A DNA stretch of 64,000 nucleotides from DASUPK01 sp963804595 (GTDB lineage Bacteria; Actinomycetota; Thermoleophilia; Solirubrobacterales; 70-9). Where the stretch lies: contig CAWDQZ010000004.1 in assembly GCA_963804595.1 (NCBI GenBank), positions 124,001 through 188,000 on the forward strand. Direction: 5' to 3'. Below, piece after piece: positions 26,998 to 35,130 of the stretch (the first letter of the stretch is position 1; each line of letters opens with the position of its first letter). The position numbers were made by a program, and so were the translations under genes. The notes under the pieces are model-generated. The model saw only the letters and a program-made list of their open reading frames with translations, ran no database searches and was not told the DNA's origin.

Positions 26998-27819
26998 ATG
27001 CCGGGGAAGCTGGTCGTCTGCCCGACGCCGATCGGGAACCTCGAGGACATCACCTTCCGAACGCGCCGCGCTCTCTCCGAGGCGGACCTGATCGCCTGCG
27101 AGGACACGAGGCGGACCGGCCTGCTGCTCGAGCGCATCGAGATCCAGCCCCACCGGCTGGTCTCCTACCACGAGGGAAACGAGACGGAGCGGGCCCGGGA
27201 GCTGGCCCAGCGAATCGAGCGCGGCGAGAATGTGGCACTCGTCTCCGACGCTGGGACGCCGGCGATCTCGGATCCCGGCTACCGGCTGATCCGGGCCTGC
27301 ATCGACCGCGACCTGGACCTCGAGGTGTTGCCCGGTCCGAGCTCGATCACGACGGCGCTGGTCGCCTCCGGGCTGCCCACGCATCGCTTCCGCTTCTACG
27401 GTTTCCTGCCCCGGCGGACCGGCGAGCTCGAACGGGTCCTGCAGTCCACCGAGACCCTGATCGCATTCGAGTCGCCTCGCCGGCTGCCGGAGTCCCTGGG
27501 GGCGCTTGCCCAGCTCGCTCCGGACCGGCCCGCCGCCGTCTGCCGCGAGCTCACCAAGCTGCACGAGGAGATCGCCCGCGGAACGCTCGGTGAGCTCTCC
27601 CGTCGCTTCCGCGACGAGGCCCGGGGCGAGATCGTCGTCGTCATCGGACCCGCGGCGGAGCGTGGTACGGCGGACATCGGCTTCGCCACCGACGCGCTGC
27701 GCGGCCTGATCCGGGCCGGGGCGCGGCCCCGCGCCGCCGCGAGCGTCGTCTCGGCGCTCACCGGCGTCCCCGCCAACGACCTCTACCGCGGCATCACCGG
27801 GCGCGACCCGCGCCGGTAG
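26998..27819 (+). CDS. rsmI: 16S rRNA (cytidine1402-2'-O)-methyltransferase RsmI
   Basis: A 273-residue SAM-dependent methyltransferase that makes the 2'-O-methyl of Cm4Cm1402 in 16S rRNA. Tetrapyrrole-methylase fold motifs: LVVCPTPIGNLEDITFRTRR at the start, ACEDTRRTGLLLE, VSDAGTPAISDPGYRLI, and the loop LPGPSSITTALVASGLPTHR. The C-terminal helix region AGARPRAAASVVSALTGVPA is as in RsmI. ATG 26998 follows the ROK stop by 2 bp. A dispersed-repeat copy begins directly after its stop and separates it from a convergent PQQ-propeller gene. Confidence 0.96.
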   Translation: MPGKLVVCPTPIGNLEDITFRTRRALSEADLIACEDTRRTGLLLERIEIQPHRLVSYHEGNETERARELAQRIERGENVALVSDAGTPAISDPGYRLIRACIDRDLDLEVLPGPSSITTALVASGLPTHRFRFYGFLPRRTGELERVLQSTETLIAFESPRRLPESLGALAQLAPDRPAAVCRELTKLHEEIARGTLGELSRRFRDEARGEIVVVIGPAAERGTADIGFATDALRGLIRAGARPRAAASVVSALTGVPANDLYRGITGRDPRR

Positions 27820-27945
27820 CGGCCACCAGGCCGCACCACTTCATGAGACGGGTCGCGCTATCGCGCGCCCTCGCATCAACGGCGGAGCCCCGAGCGGTTA
27901 TCTGGAGCGGCCGCTTGTGGCCGCGGCTATGTGGCGAAGCCGTCC
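27820..27945 (+). repeat. Dispersed intergenic repeat, copy B (full form)
   Basis: This copy fills the whole gap between rsmI and the convergent PQQ-propeller gene. It holds the shared blocks ACCAGGCCGC, CACTTCAT, the hairpin-forming ACGGGTCGCGCTATCGCGCG and its CCCTCGCATCAA flank (27849-27879), GCCCCGAGCGGTTA (27887-27900), GCGGCCGCTTG (27907-27917) and GGCGAAGCCGTCCC. The hairpin core is CGCG-CTAT-CGCG extended by GGG/CCC. It is intergenic and carries no open frame of its own. Confidence 0.75.
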
Positions 27946-29238
27946 CTACGCGGCTACCCGAGCCTTCTTCTTGCCGCGTACGACGAAGCCGTTCTCGGAC
28001 TTGCCTCTCCCCGGCTTGAGGGCGTAGATCACGCGGTAGCCGGTCATGTAGAGCAGGCGGCCGTCTGAGATGACGGGGTTGTAGGCGCCGTCCGTGGACT
28101 CGAAGACCAGCCTCCCGTCGCGGGCTCTGAATCCAAACGTCTGGGTGGTCTTCAGGTCGCCGACGTAGAAGACGTCCCCGACCATGCTGCCGGCCCCCGA
28201 GACCGGGCCCTGGGCGGGCTGCGTCCACCGCACGCTCCCGGTCAGGGCGTTGAGCGCGTAGACGGTGCCGGAGTAGGAGCCGAAGTAGACGCTCGGCGGA
28301 GTCCCTGGCGCCTTCGCGGCCGTCGCCGCGCTGTAGACGTAGCCGCCGGTCGAGGTGGACCAGGACTGGCTGCCGGTCCGCTCGTCGAAGGCGTTCATTC
28401 CTCCAGTCAGCGTGCCGGCGTAGACGTGGCCGAAGGCGACCGCTGCGGTGCCGTAGATGGGCCCGCCGGCCGACGCCGTCCAGCGCACCGCCCCGTTCGA
28501 GGCACGCAGCGCGGTCATCTGACCGCCATAGCTGCCCACGAAGACGGTTCCCTTGTCGAACGCGGGGGAGGCCTTGACCGCTCCGCCGACGGAAGTGCTC
28601 CAGAGCTCTTTGCCGGTCCGCTTGTCGAAGGCGTAGACCGAGCCGCACTCACAGCCGGCGATCACCGTGTTGCCGACGACGAGGGGAGACGATTCGGTTC
28701 GGCCGGGAAGCGACTCGCGCCACGCGACCTTGCCATTCCGCGCGTTCAGGGCCTGGACCTGCCCCGGCTCGAGGTTCGAGATGTAGAGCTTGCCATCGCT
28801 GTAGGCGGGTGCCGAGGCGTTGAGCGTCGCCACGTCTCGGCGCCAGATCTGCTTCCCGCTGTCGGCCCGGAGCGCGAAGGCCTCGCCGTTGTTGTCGATC
28901 CCGTAGACGACCCCCTCGGCGACGATCGGTGAGTACTCCATCAGGTGCCGGGCGTCGTACGACCAGGAGACCTTGTAGGGAGGCTTCACCGCCTTGGTGG
29001 GCAGGTACCTCGTGCGAGCGTTGTCGAAGCCGTAGGTGGGCCAGGGGGTCAGCGGAGGGCCGGCCGGCGCCGCCGCGGTCGTGGTCGTGGCCGGGGCGGG
29101 GGCCGTTGCCTCCTCGGAGCCACCCCCGCTGCCGAGCAGGAGGGTGCCGCCCACACCGACGACGGCGACGACGCCGACGGCGGCCGCGATCGTGGCGGCG
29201 CGGTGGTTGCTCCAGAGGGTCGCGAAGAGGTTCGCCAT
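27946..29238 (-). CDS. Membrane-anchored PQQ-like beta-propeller protein
   Basis: A 430-residue protein with a short cytoplasmic start, one TM helix (IAAAVGVVAVVGVGGTLLLG, about 17-36), a Thr/Ala/Pro-rich linker (about 40-60), and seven or eight tandem WD/PQQ-like blades such as VYAFDKRTGKELWSTSVGGA, MTALRASNGAVRWTASAGGP and VYALNALTGSVRWTQPAQGP. These repeats resemble BamB and quinoprotein propellers, but no dehydrogenase active-site residues are obvious, so it is probably an extracytoplasmic binding or scaffold protein. A basic tail (RGKKKARVAA) ends it. ATG at 29238. It converges on rsmI across the repeat element. Confidence 0.88.
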   Translation of the reverse strand: MANLFATLWSNHRAATIAAAVGVVAVVGVGGTLLLGSGGGSEEATAPAPATTTTAAAPAGPPLTPWPTYGFDNARTRYLPTKAVKPPYKVSWSYDARHLMEYSPIVAEGVVYGIDNNGEAFALRADSGKQIWRRDVATLNASAPAYSDGKLYISNLEPGQVQALNARNGKVAWRESLPGRTESSPLVVGNTVIAGCECGSVYAFDKRTGKELWSTSVGGAVKASPAFDKGTVFVGSYGGQMTALRASNGAVRWTASAGGPIYGTAAVAFGHVYAGTLTGGMNAFDERTGSQSWSTSTGGYVYSAATAAKAPGTPPSVYFGSYSGTVYALNALTGSVRWTQPAQGPVSGAGSMVGDVFYVGDLKTTQTFGFRARDGRLVFESTDGAYNPVISDGRLLYMTGYRVIYALKPGRGKSENGFVVRGKKKARVAA

Positions 29239-29350
29239 GGCGAGTCAGCGAGGGAGGATTGAAGAGAGAACGCCTAATTCCCGGCTGAAGAGCGAGCTAA
29301 GCACACCTTCCCCGCGCGACCGCCTGCGGCGCTACCTTCAGAGGACCGAG

Positions 29351-29623
29351 ATGGCCAAACGCGAGCCACGCATGGTGTCGCTGGGGTACGGGAAGTTCGC
29401 CCGGGCCGATCGGATCTATGCCCTCGTCCCGCTGGATCCCAAGGACCGCGGCGACGGCCGGCGGACCTATGTCCACGTCGACGACATGGCGGAGCCGATC
29501 GTCGCCTCGCGCTCGGAGCGGGCGATCCTCGCGGACGTCGAGGAGGCGCTCACCGAGGCGGCGGGAATCCCTCGGCGGCGCCGCAGCGGCGGGAGCTCGA
29601 GGGGGCAGGAGAAGCTCTTGTAG
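29351..29623 (+). CDS. RemA/DUF370-like small regulatory protein
   Basis: A 90-residue protein with features of the RemA (DUF370) family: SLGYGKFARADRIYALVPLD near the start, then GRRTYVHVDDMAEPIVASRS and the helix SERAILADVEEALTE. RemA in Bacillus is a ring-forming DNA-binding regulator of matrix genes; here the fit is by eye and the C-terminal third is extended and basic (RRRRSGGSSRGQEK). ATG 29351 (MAKREPRM) was chosen over a longer frame that runs antisense through the PQQ gene. It precedes metG by 15 bp, so the two are probably cotranscribed. The link to metG is unexplained. Confidence 0.6.
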   Translation: MAKREPRMVSLGYGKFARADRIYALVPLDPKDRGDGRRTYVHVDDMAEPIVASRSERAILADVEEALTEAAGIPRRRRSGGSSRGQEKLL

Positions 29624-29638
29624 TTAGGCTCACTACGC

Positions 29639-31135
29639 GTGAGCTTCTACGTCACAACCCCGATCTACTACGTCAACGGCGAGCCGCATCTCGGTCACGC
29701 CTACTCGGACATCGCGGCCGACATCCTCGCCCGCCACCACCGCCAGCGGGGCGAGGCCGTCTTCTTCCTGACCGGCACCGACGAGCACGGCGAGCCCGTC
29801 GCACAGCAGGCCGAGGCCGAGGGCGTGACGCCTCGCGAGCTCGGCGACCGGCTCGCGCCGCGCTTCAAGGAGATGGCGGCGAAGGTGAACGCCTCGAACG
29901 ATTTCTTCATCCGCACCACCGACGAGGGCCACATCGAGCGGGTCCAGGAAATCGTCCAGCGGGTGTATGACAACGGGCACGTCTACGAGGGGGTCTACGA
30001 GGGCTGGTACTGCCCGCGCTGCGCGGACTTCAAGACCGAGTCGGAGATCGGACCCGACAACACCTGCCCCATCCACAAGATCCCACTGACTCGCGAGAGC
30101 CAGAGGAACTGGTTCTTCGCGCTGTCGAAGTTTCAGGATGACCTGGAGCGGCTCTATGAGGAACGGCCGGACTTCGTCCTGCCGGAGTTCCGCAAGAACG
30201 AGGCGCTGGCCTTCATCCGGCAGGGCCTCCAGGACGTCTCGCTCTCACGTCCGACGCTGAAGTGGGGCGTGCCGGTGCCGTGGGATCCGGACCAGGTGAT
30301 CTACGTCTGGTTCGACGCGCTGCTCAACTACTACACGGCGCTCGGCTACGGCGTCGGCGAGGACGTCACCGAGGAGTTCTGGCCGCCGTTCCACATCCTG
30401 GCCAAGGACATCCTCAAGTTCCACGCCGTCTACTGGCCGGCGTTCCTGATGGCGGCGGAGATCGAGGTGCCGAGGCGCATGTTCATCCACGGCTTCCTGC
30501 TGATGGACGGCCACAAGATGTCCAAGTCGCTCGGCAACGTGCTGGACGTGGACGAGGTGATCGAGAAGTTCAGCGCGGACGCACTGCGCTTCTACTGCTT
30601 TCGCGAGGTCTCCTTCGGCCAGGACGGGCAGATCTCGCCCGCCGGCTTCGAATCGCGCTACGAGACCGAGCTCGCCGACCAGTACGGCAACCTCGCGAAC
30701 CGCGTGCTCTCGATGATCGGCCGCTACCGCGACGGAACCGTGCCCGACGCCCAGGCCGAGGACGTGCTCGCCGGCGAGTTCCGGGGTGCCCCGGACCGCG
30801 TCAGTGCGGCGCTCGACGATGCCGAGTTGACCCAGGCCCTCGAGGAGATCTGGAAGCTGGTTCGCCGGCTCAACGCCTACGTCGAGGAGACGAGGCCGTG
30901 GGAGCTGGCCAAGGACGACTCGGCCGCCGGGCGGCTCGACTCGGTCCTCTACGGCCTCGCCGAGGGGCTGCGCGTGATGACCCTGCTGCTCCATGCCTAC
31001 ATGCCCGAGACGACCGAGCGGCTGCTCGACGCTCTGGACGAACCCGGACGTGAGCTCGCGGAGTTCGGCTCGCGCGGCGGCGGGCAGCGCCTGGGCGAGC
31101 TGGCGCCGCTCTTTCCGAAGCTCGCTCCGGCCTGA
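29639..31135 (+). CDS. metG: Methionyl-tRNA synthetase
   Basis: A 498-residue class I synthetase that charges initiator and elongator tRNA-Met. It has the HIGH motif as GEPHLGHAYSDIAADIL, the KMSKS loop DGHKMSKSLGNVL, the zinc knuckle with CPRC in YEGWYCPRCADF, the connective-peptide region, and an anticodon-binding helical domain to about residue 490. There is no C-terminal tRNA-binding (EMAP-like) extension. GTG 29639 gives MSFYVTTPIYYVNGEPHLG, the normal N-terminus. It lies 15 bp downstream of the RemA-like gene. The adjacent HIGH variant (PHLGH) is common in this enzyme. Confidence 0.97.
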   Translation: MSFYVTTPIYYVNGEPHLGHAYSDIAADILARHHRQRGEAVFFLTGTDEHGEPVAQQAEAEGVTPRELGDRLAPRFKEMAAKVNASNDFFIRTTDEGHIERVQEIVQRVYDNGHVYEGVYEGWYCPRCADFKTESEIGPDNTCPIHKIPLTRESQRNWFFALSKFQDDLERLYEERPDFVLPEFRKNEALAFIRQGLQDVSLSRPTLKWGVPVPWDPDQVIYVWFDALLNYYTALGYGVGEDVTEEFWPPFHILAKDILKFHAVYWPAFLMAAEIEVPRRMFIHGFLLMDGHKMSKSLGNVLDVDEVIEKFSADALRFYCFREVSFGQDGQISPAGFESRYETELADQYGNLANRVLSMIGRYRDGTVPDAQAEDVLAGEFRGAPDRVSAALDDAELTQALEEIWKLVRRLNAYVEETRPWELAKDDSAAGRLDSVLYGLAEGLRVMTLLLHAYMPETTERLLDALDEPGRELAEFGSRGGGQRLGELAPLFPKLAPA

Positions 31136-31235
31136 CTGGACGGCTGTTCGCCCCTCGCCAGGCGACCTCTGGAGCCCGAAAAGCCCGTGGTACTGTGCCC
31201 TGTCCAGGAGGCCTTTTCGAAGGGAGGACGGTTTC

Positions 31236-31706
31236 ATGAGCCGGAGAGCAGGGACGCGCACGACTTTCGCTGCGCTGGTGGTCACAGGCGCGCTTCTGAT
31301 GCCCGCCTCGCAGGCCGCCGCCGGCGCACACATCGCGCGGGCTGGCGACGGCCCGGTGGCGACCAAGTCCGGTGCGATCGTCAACTTCCTCCCGGCGGGC
31401 AAGCTCAAGGTCGCCAAAACCTTCCAGCCGCTCGCGATGTGCTCGATCAACTGCGACGTGACCGGGACCGCGGTGATCAAGGGCTTCGGACTGAAGCTTC
31501 CCGTCACCGATAGCGGCTCGTTTGCGGCGAACCAGCCGTTCGGGCTCAAGGTGACGGTCAAGGGAGAGCTGCTCAAGCTGATGAAGCAGAAGCCGGGCAA
31601 GTTCCGCCTCAACGTGACCTACACGGCGACGGACCCGACGACCGGGGCCATGGACACGGTCTCCCGTGCGTACAAGTTCAAGCGGAGCCAGGCCGCCCAC
31701 CGGTAG
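31236..31706 (+). CDS. Secreted protein of unknown function
   Basis: A 156-residue exported protein. Residues 1-30 form a Sec signal peptide: RR, then hydrophobic FAALVVTGALLMPASQAAAG with a probable AxA cleavage near 28. The mature part has a Cys pair (AMCSINCDVTGTA) and beta-rich segments (AIVNFLPAGKLKVAK, PFGLKVTVKGELLKLMKQ, FRLNVTYTATDPTTGAMDTV), resembling small immunoglobulin-like secreted proteins of actinobacteria. A strong ribosome site (GAAGGGAGGA) precedes ATG 31236. It is followed closely by a secreted serine protease, which suggests coordinated export, but function is unknown. Confidence 0.75.
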   Translation: MSRRAGTRTTFAALVVTGALLMPASQAAAGAHIARAGDGPVATKSGAIVNFLPAGKLKVAKTFQPLAMCSINCDVTGTAVIKGFGLKLPVTDSGSFAANQPFGLKVTVKGELLKLMKQKPGKFRLNVTYTATDPTTGAMDTVSRAYKFKRSQAAHR

Positions 31707-31716
31707 CCGAGCCCTG

Positions 31717-32562
31717 ATGTTGTCCCGCACCTCCAGGGCCGGCTTGGCGCTGATCTGCGCGGCCGGGCTGCTCGCCACAGCCGCGGGCGGAACAGCCGCG
31801 GCCAAGGCGCCGCGCGCCAAGGCGAGCGTGATCGGCGGCGCCCCGGCGAGTCTCTCCGACTGGGGGTTCACCGCGGCGGTTCTGACCACGCACTCGCTCT
31901 GCACCGGCTCGGTGATCTCGCCGACGAAGGTGTTGACAGCCGCCCACTGCGTGGCGAGCCCCGCGACCATGACCGTGCGGACGAACTCGACCTCCGCATT
32001 CATCGGCGGCGACGTGCACGCGGTCACCTCGGTCGCGACCAACCCGGCCTGGACTCACGGGTTCCTCGGCGACCTCGCTGTGCTGACGCTCAGGACGCCG
32101 ACCAGCGCGCCGCCGGCTCAGCCGGCGAGCTCGTCGGAGGACTCGGTGCTCACCAGGCCCGGCACCGCGCTCTCGGTAGCCGGGTTCGGGGCAAGGAACC
32201 CCGCGCCCAGGCGCAAGCCGAAGATCGGCCGGCTGATGACGACCACGGTGTTCGTGCACGGGTTCTGCCCGGTGCCGACCTCGTTGATATGCGACGCGGG
32301 CGGCAAATCGGGGCTGGTCGCGATCCGCAAGATCAAGCGAAAGGTCCATAGGCGCGTCATTCAGCGGACGGTGTGCTCGGGTGACAGCGGCGGGCCGATG
32401 ATCGCGACGACGCCCGCGGGTCCCAGGCTGGTCGGAGTGGCCGAAGCGACGGCGGCTCCGCCCAAGAGCTCGCCCTTCGGGTTCGTCTGGTGCGGTCTCA
32501 AGGGGTTCCCCGGGCTGCACACTCGAGTCGCCTCCTGGCTGAGCTTCATCCAGTCAGGCTGA
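31717..32562 (+). CDS. Secreted trypsin-like serine protease
   Basis: A 281-residue exported protease. The signal peptide is RAGLALICAAGLLATAAGG (residues 7-25). The catalytic domain has the triad His in VLTAAHCVAS, Asp in GFLGDLAVLTLRTP and Ser in VCSGDSGGPMIATTP, chymotrypsin order (S1 family). It begins VIGGAPASLSDW, like a trypsin after proenzyme cleavage; residues between 25 and 38 are probably a short propeptide. Cys residues suggest disulfides. ATG 31717 starts 10 bp after the preceding secreted protein, and a GC-rich hairpin lies after its stop. Confidence 0.92.
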   Translation: MLSRTSRAGLALICAAGLLATAAGGTAAAKAPRAKASVIGGAPASLSDWGFTAAVLTTHSLCTGSVISPTKVLTAAHCVASPATMTVRTNSTSAFIGGDVHAVTSVATNPAWTHGFLGDLAVLTLRTPTSAPPAQPASSSEDSVLTRPGTALSVAGFGARNPAPRRKPKIGRLMTTTVFVHGFCPVPTSLICDAGGKSGLVAIRKIKRKVHRRVIQRTVCSGDSGGPMIATTPAGPRLVGVAEATAAPPKSSPFGFVWCGLKGFPGLHTRVASWLSFIQSG

Positions 32563-32611
32563 TCAGCTTCGTGAGAGCCGGGAAATCGCTCGAGATCGGC
32601 GTCTTGTCGCT

Positions 32612-32634
32612 TTGCCCGGGAATGAGCCGGGCAA
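32612..32634 (+). terminator. Hairpin after the serine protease gene
   Basis: TTGCCCGG (32612-32619) pairs with CCGGGCAA (32627-32634) around GAATGAG. It lies 50 bp after the protease stop and 69 bp before tatD. It has no T tract, so it is a weak call as a terminator; it may also be a processing or attenuation hairpin. Confidence 0.5.
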
Positions 32635-32702
32635 CTCGACAATATGCACCCGCGGGACTTACGCACTGTTTGGCGCCGCCAGGTCGCTCATAGACTCAGC
32701 GC

Positions 32703-33473
32703 GTGGTCGACACCCACGCGCACCTGACCCTCTGTGAGCCGCGCGAGGACGAGCTGGTCGCGGCGGCTCGCGAGGCCGGAGTTCGCCGGATCCTGACGGT
32801 CGGGCTCGGCGAGGACTCCAATCCCGACGTGGTGCGGCTCGCCCGCGAGGACGAGGGGGTGTTCGCGGCCGTGGGCCGGCACCCCAATGGCGCCGGAGGC
32901 TTCGACGAGGCGGCCGCCGGAGCCCTCGCCGAGCTCGCCGCGCAGCCGGAGGTCGTTGCGATCGGGGAGACCGGGCTCGACTTCTACCGCGACACCGCGG
33001 ATCACGAGGACCAGCGGCGGGCTTTCGCGGCGCAGATCTCGATCGCGCGGGACGCCGGCAAGCCGCTGGTCATCCACCTGCGAGACCCGGAGGGATCGGA
33101 GGACGCGATCGCGGAGGCGTTCGCGACCCTCGATGAGCAGGCCGACGGTATCGCGGTGATCCTCCACTGCTTCTCCGCCGGCCCGGCCTGGGCGGAGCGG
33201 GCCGCCGACCGCGGCTGGTACTGCTCGTTCGCGGGCAACCTCACCTACCCGACGGCGGAGCCGATCCGCGAGGCGGCCGCGCTGGTGCCGGATGATCGCG
33301 TCCTTGTGGAGACGGATTCGCCCTTCCTCTCGCCGCAGCCGATGCGCGGCAAGCCGAATCAGCCGGCGAACGTGGTGGCGACGGCGGAGCGCCTCGCCGA
33401 GGTCCGTGACGTCGCGTACGGTGAGCTCGAGCGAACCGTGGAGGCGAACGCGGCGAGAGTCTTCGGGTGGTGA
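32703..33473 (+). CDS. TatD-family metal-dependent DNase
   Basis: A 256-residue TIM-barrel hydrolase. The metal ligands are in VDTHAHLTL at the start, GETGLDFYR, IHLRDPEG, ILHCFSAGPAWAE and ETDSPFLSPQPMRGKPN. TatD enzymes are 3'-5' DNases linked to DNA repair and quality control, and are usually next to rsmA and ispE as here. GTG at 32703. Its TGA overlaps the start of rsmA (GTGGTGACC), so tatD-rsmA-ispE-DedA/PAP2-small membrane protein form a tightly coupled run on the plus strand. Confidence 0.93.
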   Translation: MVDTHAHLTLCEPREDELVAAAREAGVRRILTVGLGEDSNPDVVRLAREDEGVFAAVGRHPNGAGGFDEAAAGALAELAAQPEVVAIGETGLDFYRDTADHEDQRRAFAAQISIARDAGKPLVIHLRDPEGSEDAIAEAFATLDEQADGIAVILHCFSAGPAWAERAADRGWYCSFAGNLTYPTAEPIREAAALVPDDRVLVETDSPFLSPQPMRGKPNQPANVVATAERLAEVRDVAYGELERTVEANAARVFGW

Positions 33474-34282
33474 CCGGCGGGCGCGCTAGCCCACCGGAGC
33501 GCTCTCCGCGCCGGCTCGGTCAGAACTTCCTCGCCGACCCTAACCTGCTCGACGCGATCGTGCGGGAGGCGGATCTCGACCCAGCCGACGTCGTGCTCGA
33601 GGTGGGCGGGGGCGGGGGCGCGCTCACCGAGCGGCTCGCTCCGGAGGTCGCCCACCTGCATGTGATCGAGGTCGACGAGCGGTTGCGGGAGGACCTCGAG
33701 CCGCTCGCCAAGGAGGCGGGGAACGTGACCCTGGTCTGGGGGGACGCGCTGCGGGTTGACCTCGGGGATCTGGCCCCGGCGCCGACGAAGATGGTGGCCA
33801 ACCTGCCCTACTCGATCGCCACACCGCTGCTGATCAGGACGATCTCCGAACTGCCAGGGCTCGGAGGCTGGGTCGTGATGGTCCAGCGGGAGATCGCCGA
33901 CCGGCTGCGATCCGAGCCGGGAACGAGGGAGTACGGCTCCGCGACGGTGCTCGTCCAGCTGGCCTGCGAGGTCGCCCTCCTGCGCACCGTGGACCCCGCT
34001 GTCTTCGTGCCGCGCCCGCGGGTCGGGTCGGCTCTGCTTGGACTGCGCCGCAAGGGGCCCGGGGCGTCAGCCCGCGTGGCGAGGGTGGTGCGCGCGGCCT
34101 TCGCCCACCGGCGGAAGTCGCTCGCCCGGTCGCTGGAGCTCGCCCGGCCCGGGACACTCGAGCCGGCCCAGCGGGCCCTCGACTCGATCGGTCGGCCGAC
34201 CGGCGCACGAGCCGAGGTGCTCTCGCCAACGGACTTCGAGCTGTTCGTCGAGGCCCTGGCGGAGCGGGGGGTCGAGCTGTGA
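33467..34282 (+). CDS. rsmA: 16S rRNA dimethyladenosine transferase RsmA (KsgA)
   Basis: A 271-residue SAM-dependent enzyme that dimethylates A1518 and A1519 of 16S rRNA during 30S assembly. Motifs in order: RRLGQNFLADPNLLDAIVRE, the SAM loop VLEVGGGGGALTERLAP, EVDERLREDLEPL, and the catalytic MVANLPYSIATPLLIRTI. The C-terminal RNA-binding helices are VRAAFAHRRKSLARSLELAR. GTG at 33467 or 33470; both overlap the tatD stop. The ispE start (GTGA) overlaps its own stop at 34279-34282. Confidence 0.96.
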   Translation: MVTGGRASPPERSPRRLGQNFLADPNLLDAIVREADLDPADVVLEVGGGGGALTERLAPEVAHLHVIEVDERLREDLEPLAKEAGNVTLVWGDALRVDLGDLAPAPTKMVANLPYSIATPLLIRTISELPGLGGWVVMVQREIADRLRSEPGTREYGSATVLVQLACEVALLRTVDPAVFVPRPRVGSALLGLRRKGPGASARVARVVRAAFAHRRKSLARSLELARPGTLEPAQRALDSIGRPTGARAEVLSPTDFELFVEALAERGVEL

Positions 34283-35130
34283 GCCGCGATTTTCCGGAGC
34301 TGGTTCGCGCCCCGGCCAAGCTCAATCTCTGCCTGTACGTCGGACCGCGCAGGGACGATGGGCTGCACGAGATCCGTTCGCTCTTCGAGCCGCTCGAGCT
34401 GGCGGACGAGCTCAGAATCGGGGAGGCGGACGAGGACGAGGTGATCATCGAGGGAATCGACGGCCCGGACCTGACCGAGGCCGCGCTGACCGCTCTGCGA
34501 GAGCACGGCTGGGACGGACCGCCCCTGCGGATCGAGGTGATCAAGAGGGTGCCGGTTGCGGCGGGGCTCGGCGGCGGAAGCGCCGACGCGGCGGCGGTGC
34601 TGAGGCTCGCCATGGGAGAGGTCGAGGGTCTGCGCTCGATCGCGGCCGGAATCGGAGCGGACGTGCCCTCGCAGCTCCAGCCGCGCCCGTGCCTCGTGGC
34701 CGGGGCGGGGGAGGTGATCGAGCCGGCGCCCCCTCCCGGTGAGCACGCGGTGGTGTTGATCCCGCAGCCGGAGGGTCTGGAGACCGCAGAGGTCTACACC
34801 GAGGCCGACCGGCTCGGCTCTCCCAGAGGTGAGGCCGAGCTGGAGGCGATCCGCCGCCAGCTGCGGGACGCCGTCGATACCGGCGGCTCCCCGCTCGAGT
34901 ACCGCGAGCACCTCGTCAATGACCTGCAGGCGGCCGCGATCGCATTGCGGCCGGAGATCGAGGAGGCGCTCCGCGCGCTCGAGGCGGCCGGGGCCGCACA
35001 CGCCATGGTGACGGGGTCCGGGCCGACGGCCTTCGGGTTGTACCGAACGGAGGCGGAGGCGACGAGCGCCGCGGACGAGCTCCGTGGGCAGTTTCCGGAG
35101 GCGATAGCCACCCGTCCTCTGAGCTCGTGA
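34279..35130 (+). CDS. ispE: 4-diphosphocytidyl-2-C-methyl-D-erythritol kinase
   Basis: A 283-residue GHMP kinase of the MEP isoprenoid pathway, phosphorylating CDP-ME. Visible motifs: APAKLNLCLYVGPRRDDGLH, PVAAGLGGGSADAAAVLRL with the ATP-binding GLGGGSA loop, and GAAHAMVTGSGPTAFGLYR near the C-terminus (GSG third motif). Residue spacing between the second and third motif is a little short for the family. GTG 34279 overlaps the rsmA stop as GTGA. The gene is coupled to the DedA-PAP2 gene, which starts 4 bp before its stop, consistent with an isoprenoid/lipid-carrier context. Confidence 0.94.
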   Translation: MSRDFPELVRAPAKLNLCLYVGPRRDDGLHEIRSLFEPLELADELRIGEADEDEVIIEGIDGPDLTEAALTALREHGWDGPPLRIEVIKRVPVAAGLGGGSADAAAVLRLAMGEVEGLRSIAAGIGADVPSQLQPRPCLVAGAGEVIEPAPPPGEHAVVLIPQPEGLETAEVYTEADRLGSPRGEAELEAIRRQLRDAVDTGGSPLEYREHLVNDLQAAAIALRPEIEEALRALEAAGAAHAMVTGSGPTAFGLYRTEAEATSAADELRGQFPEAIATRPLSS

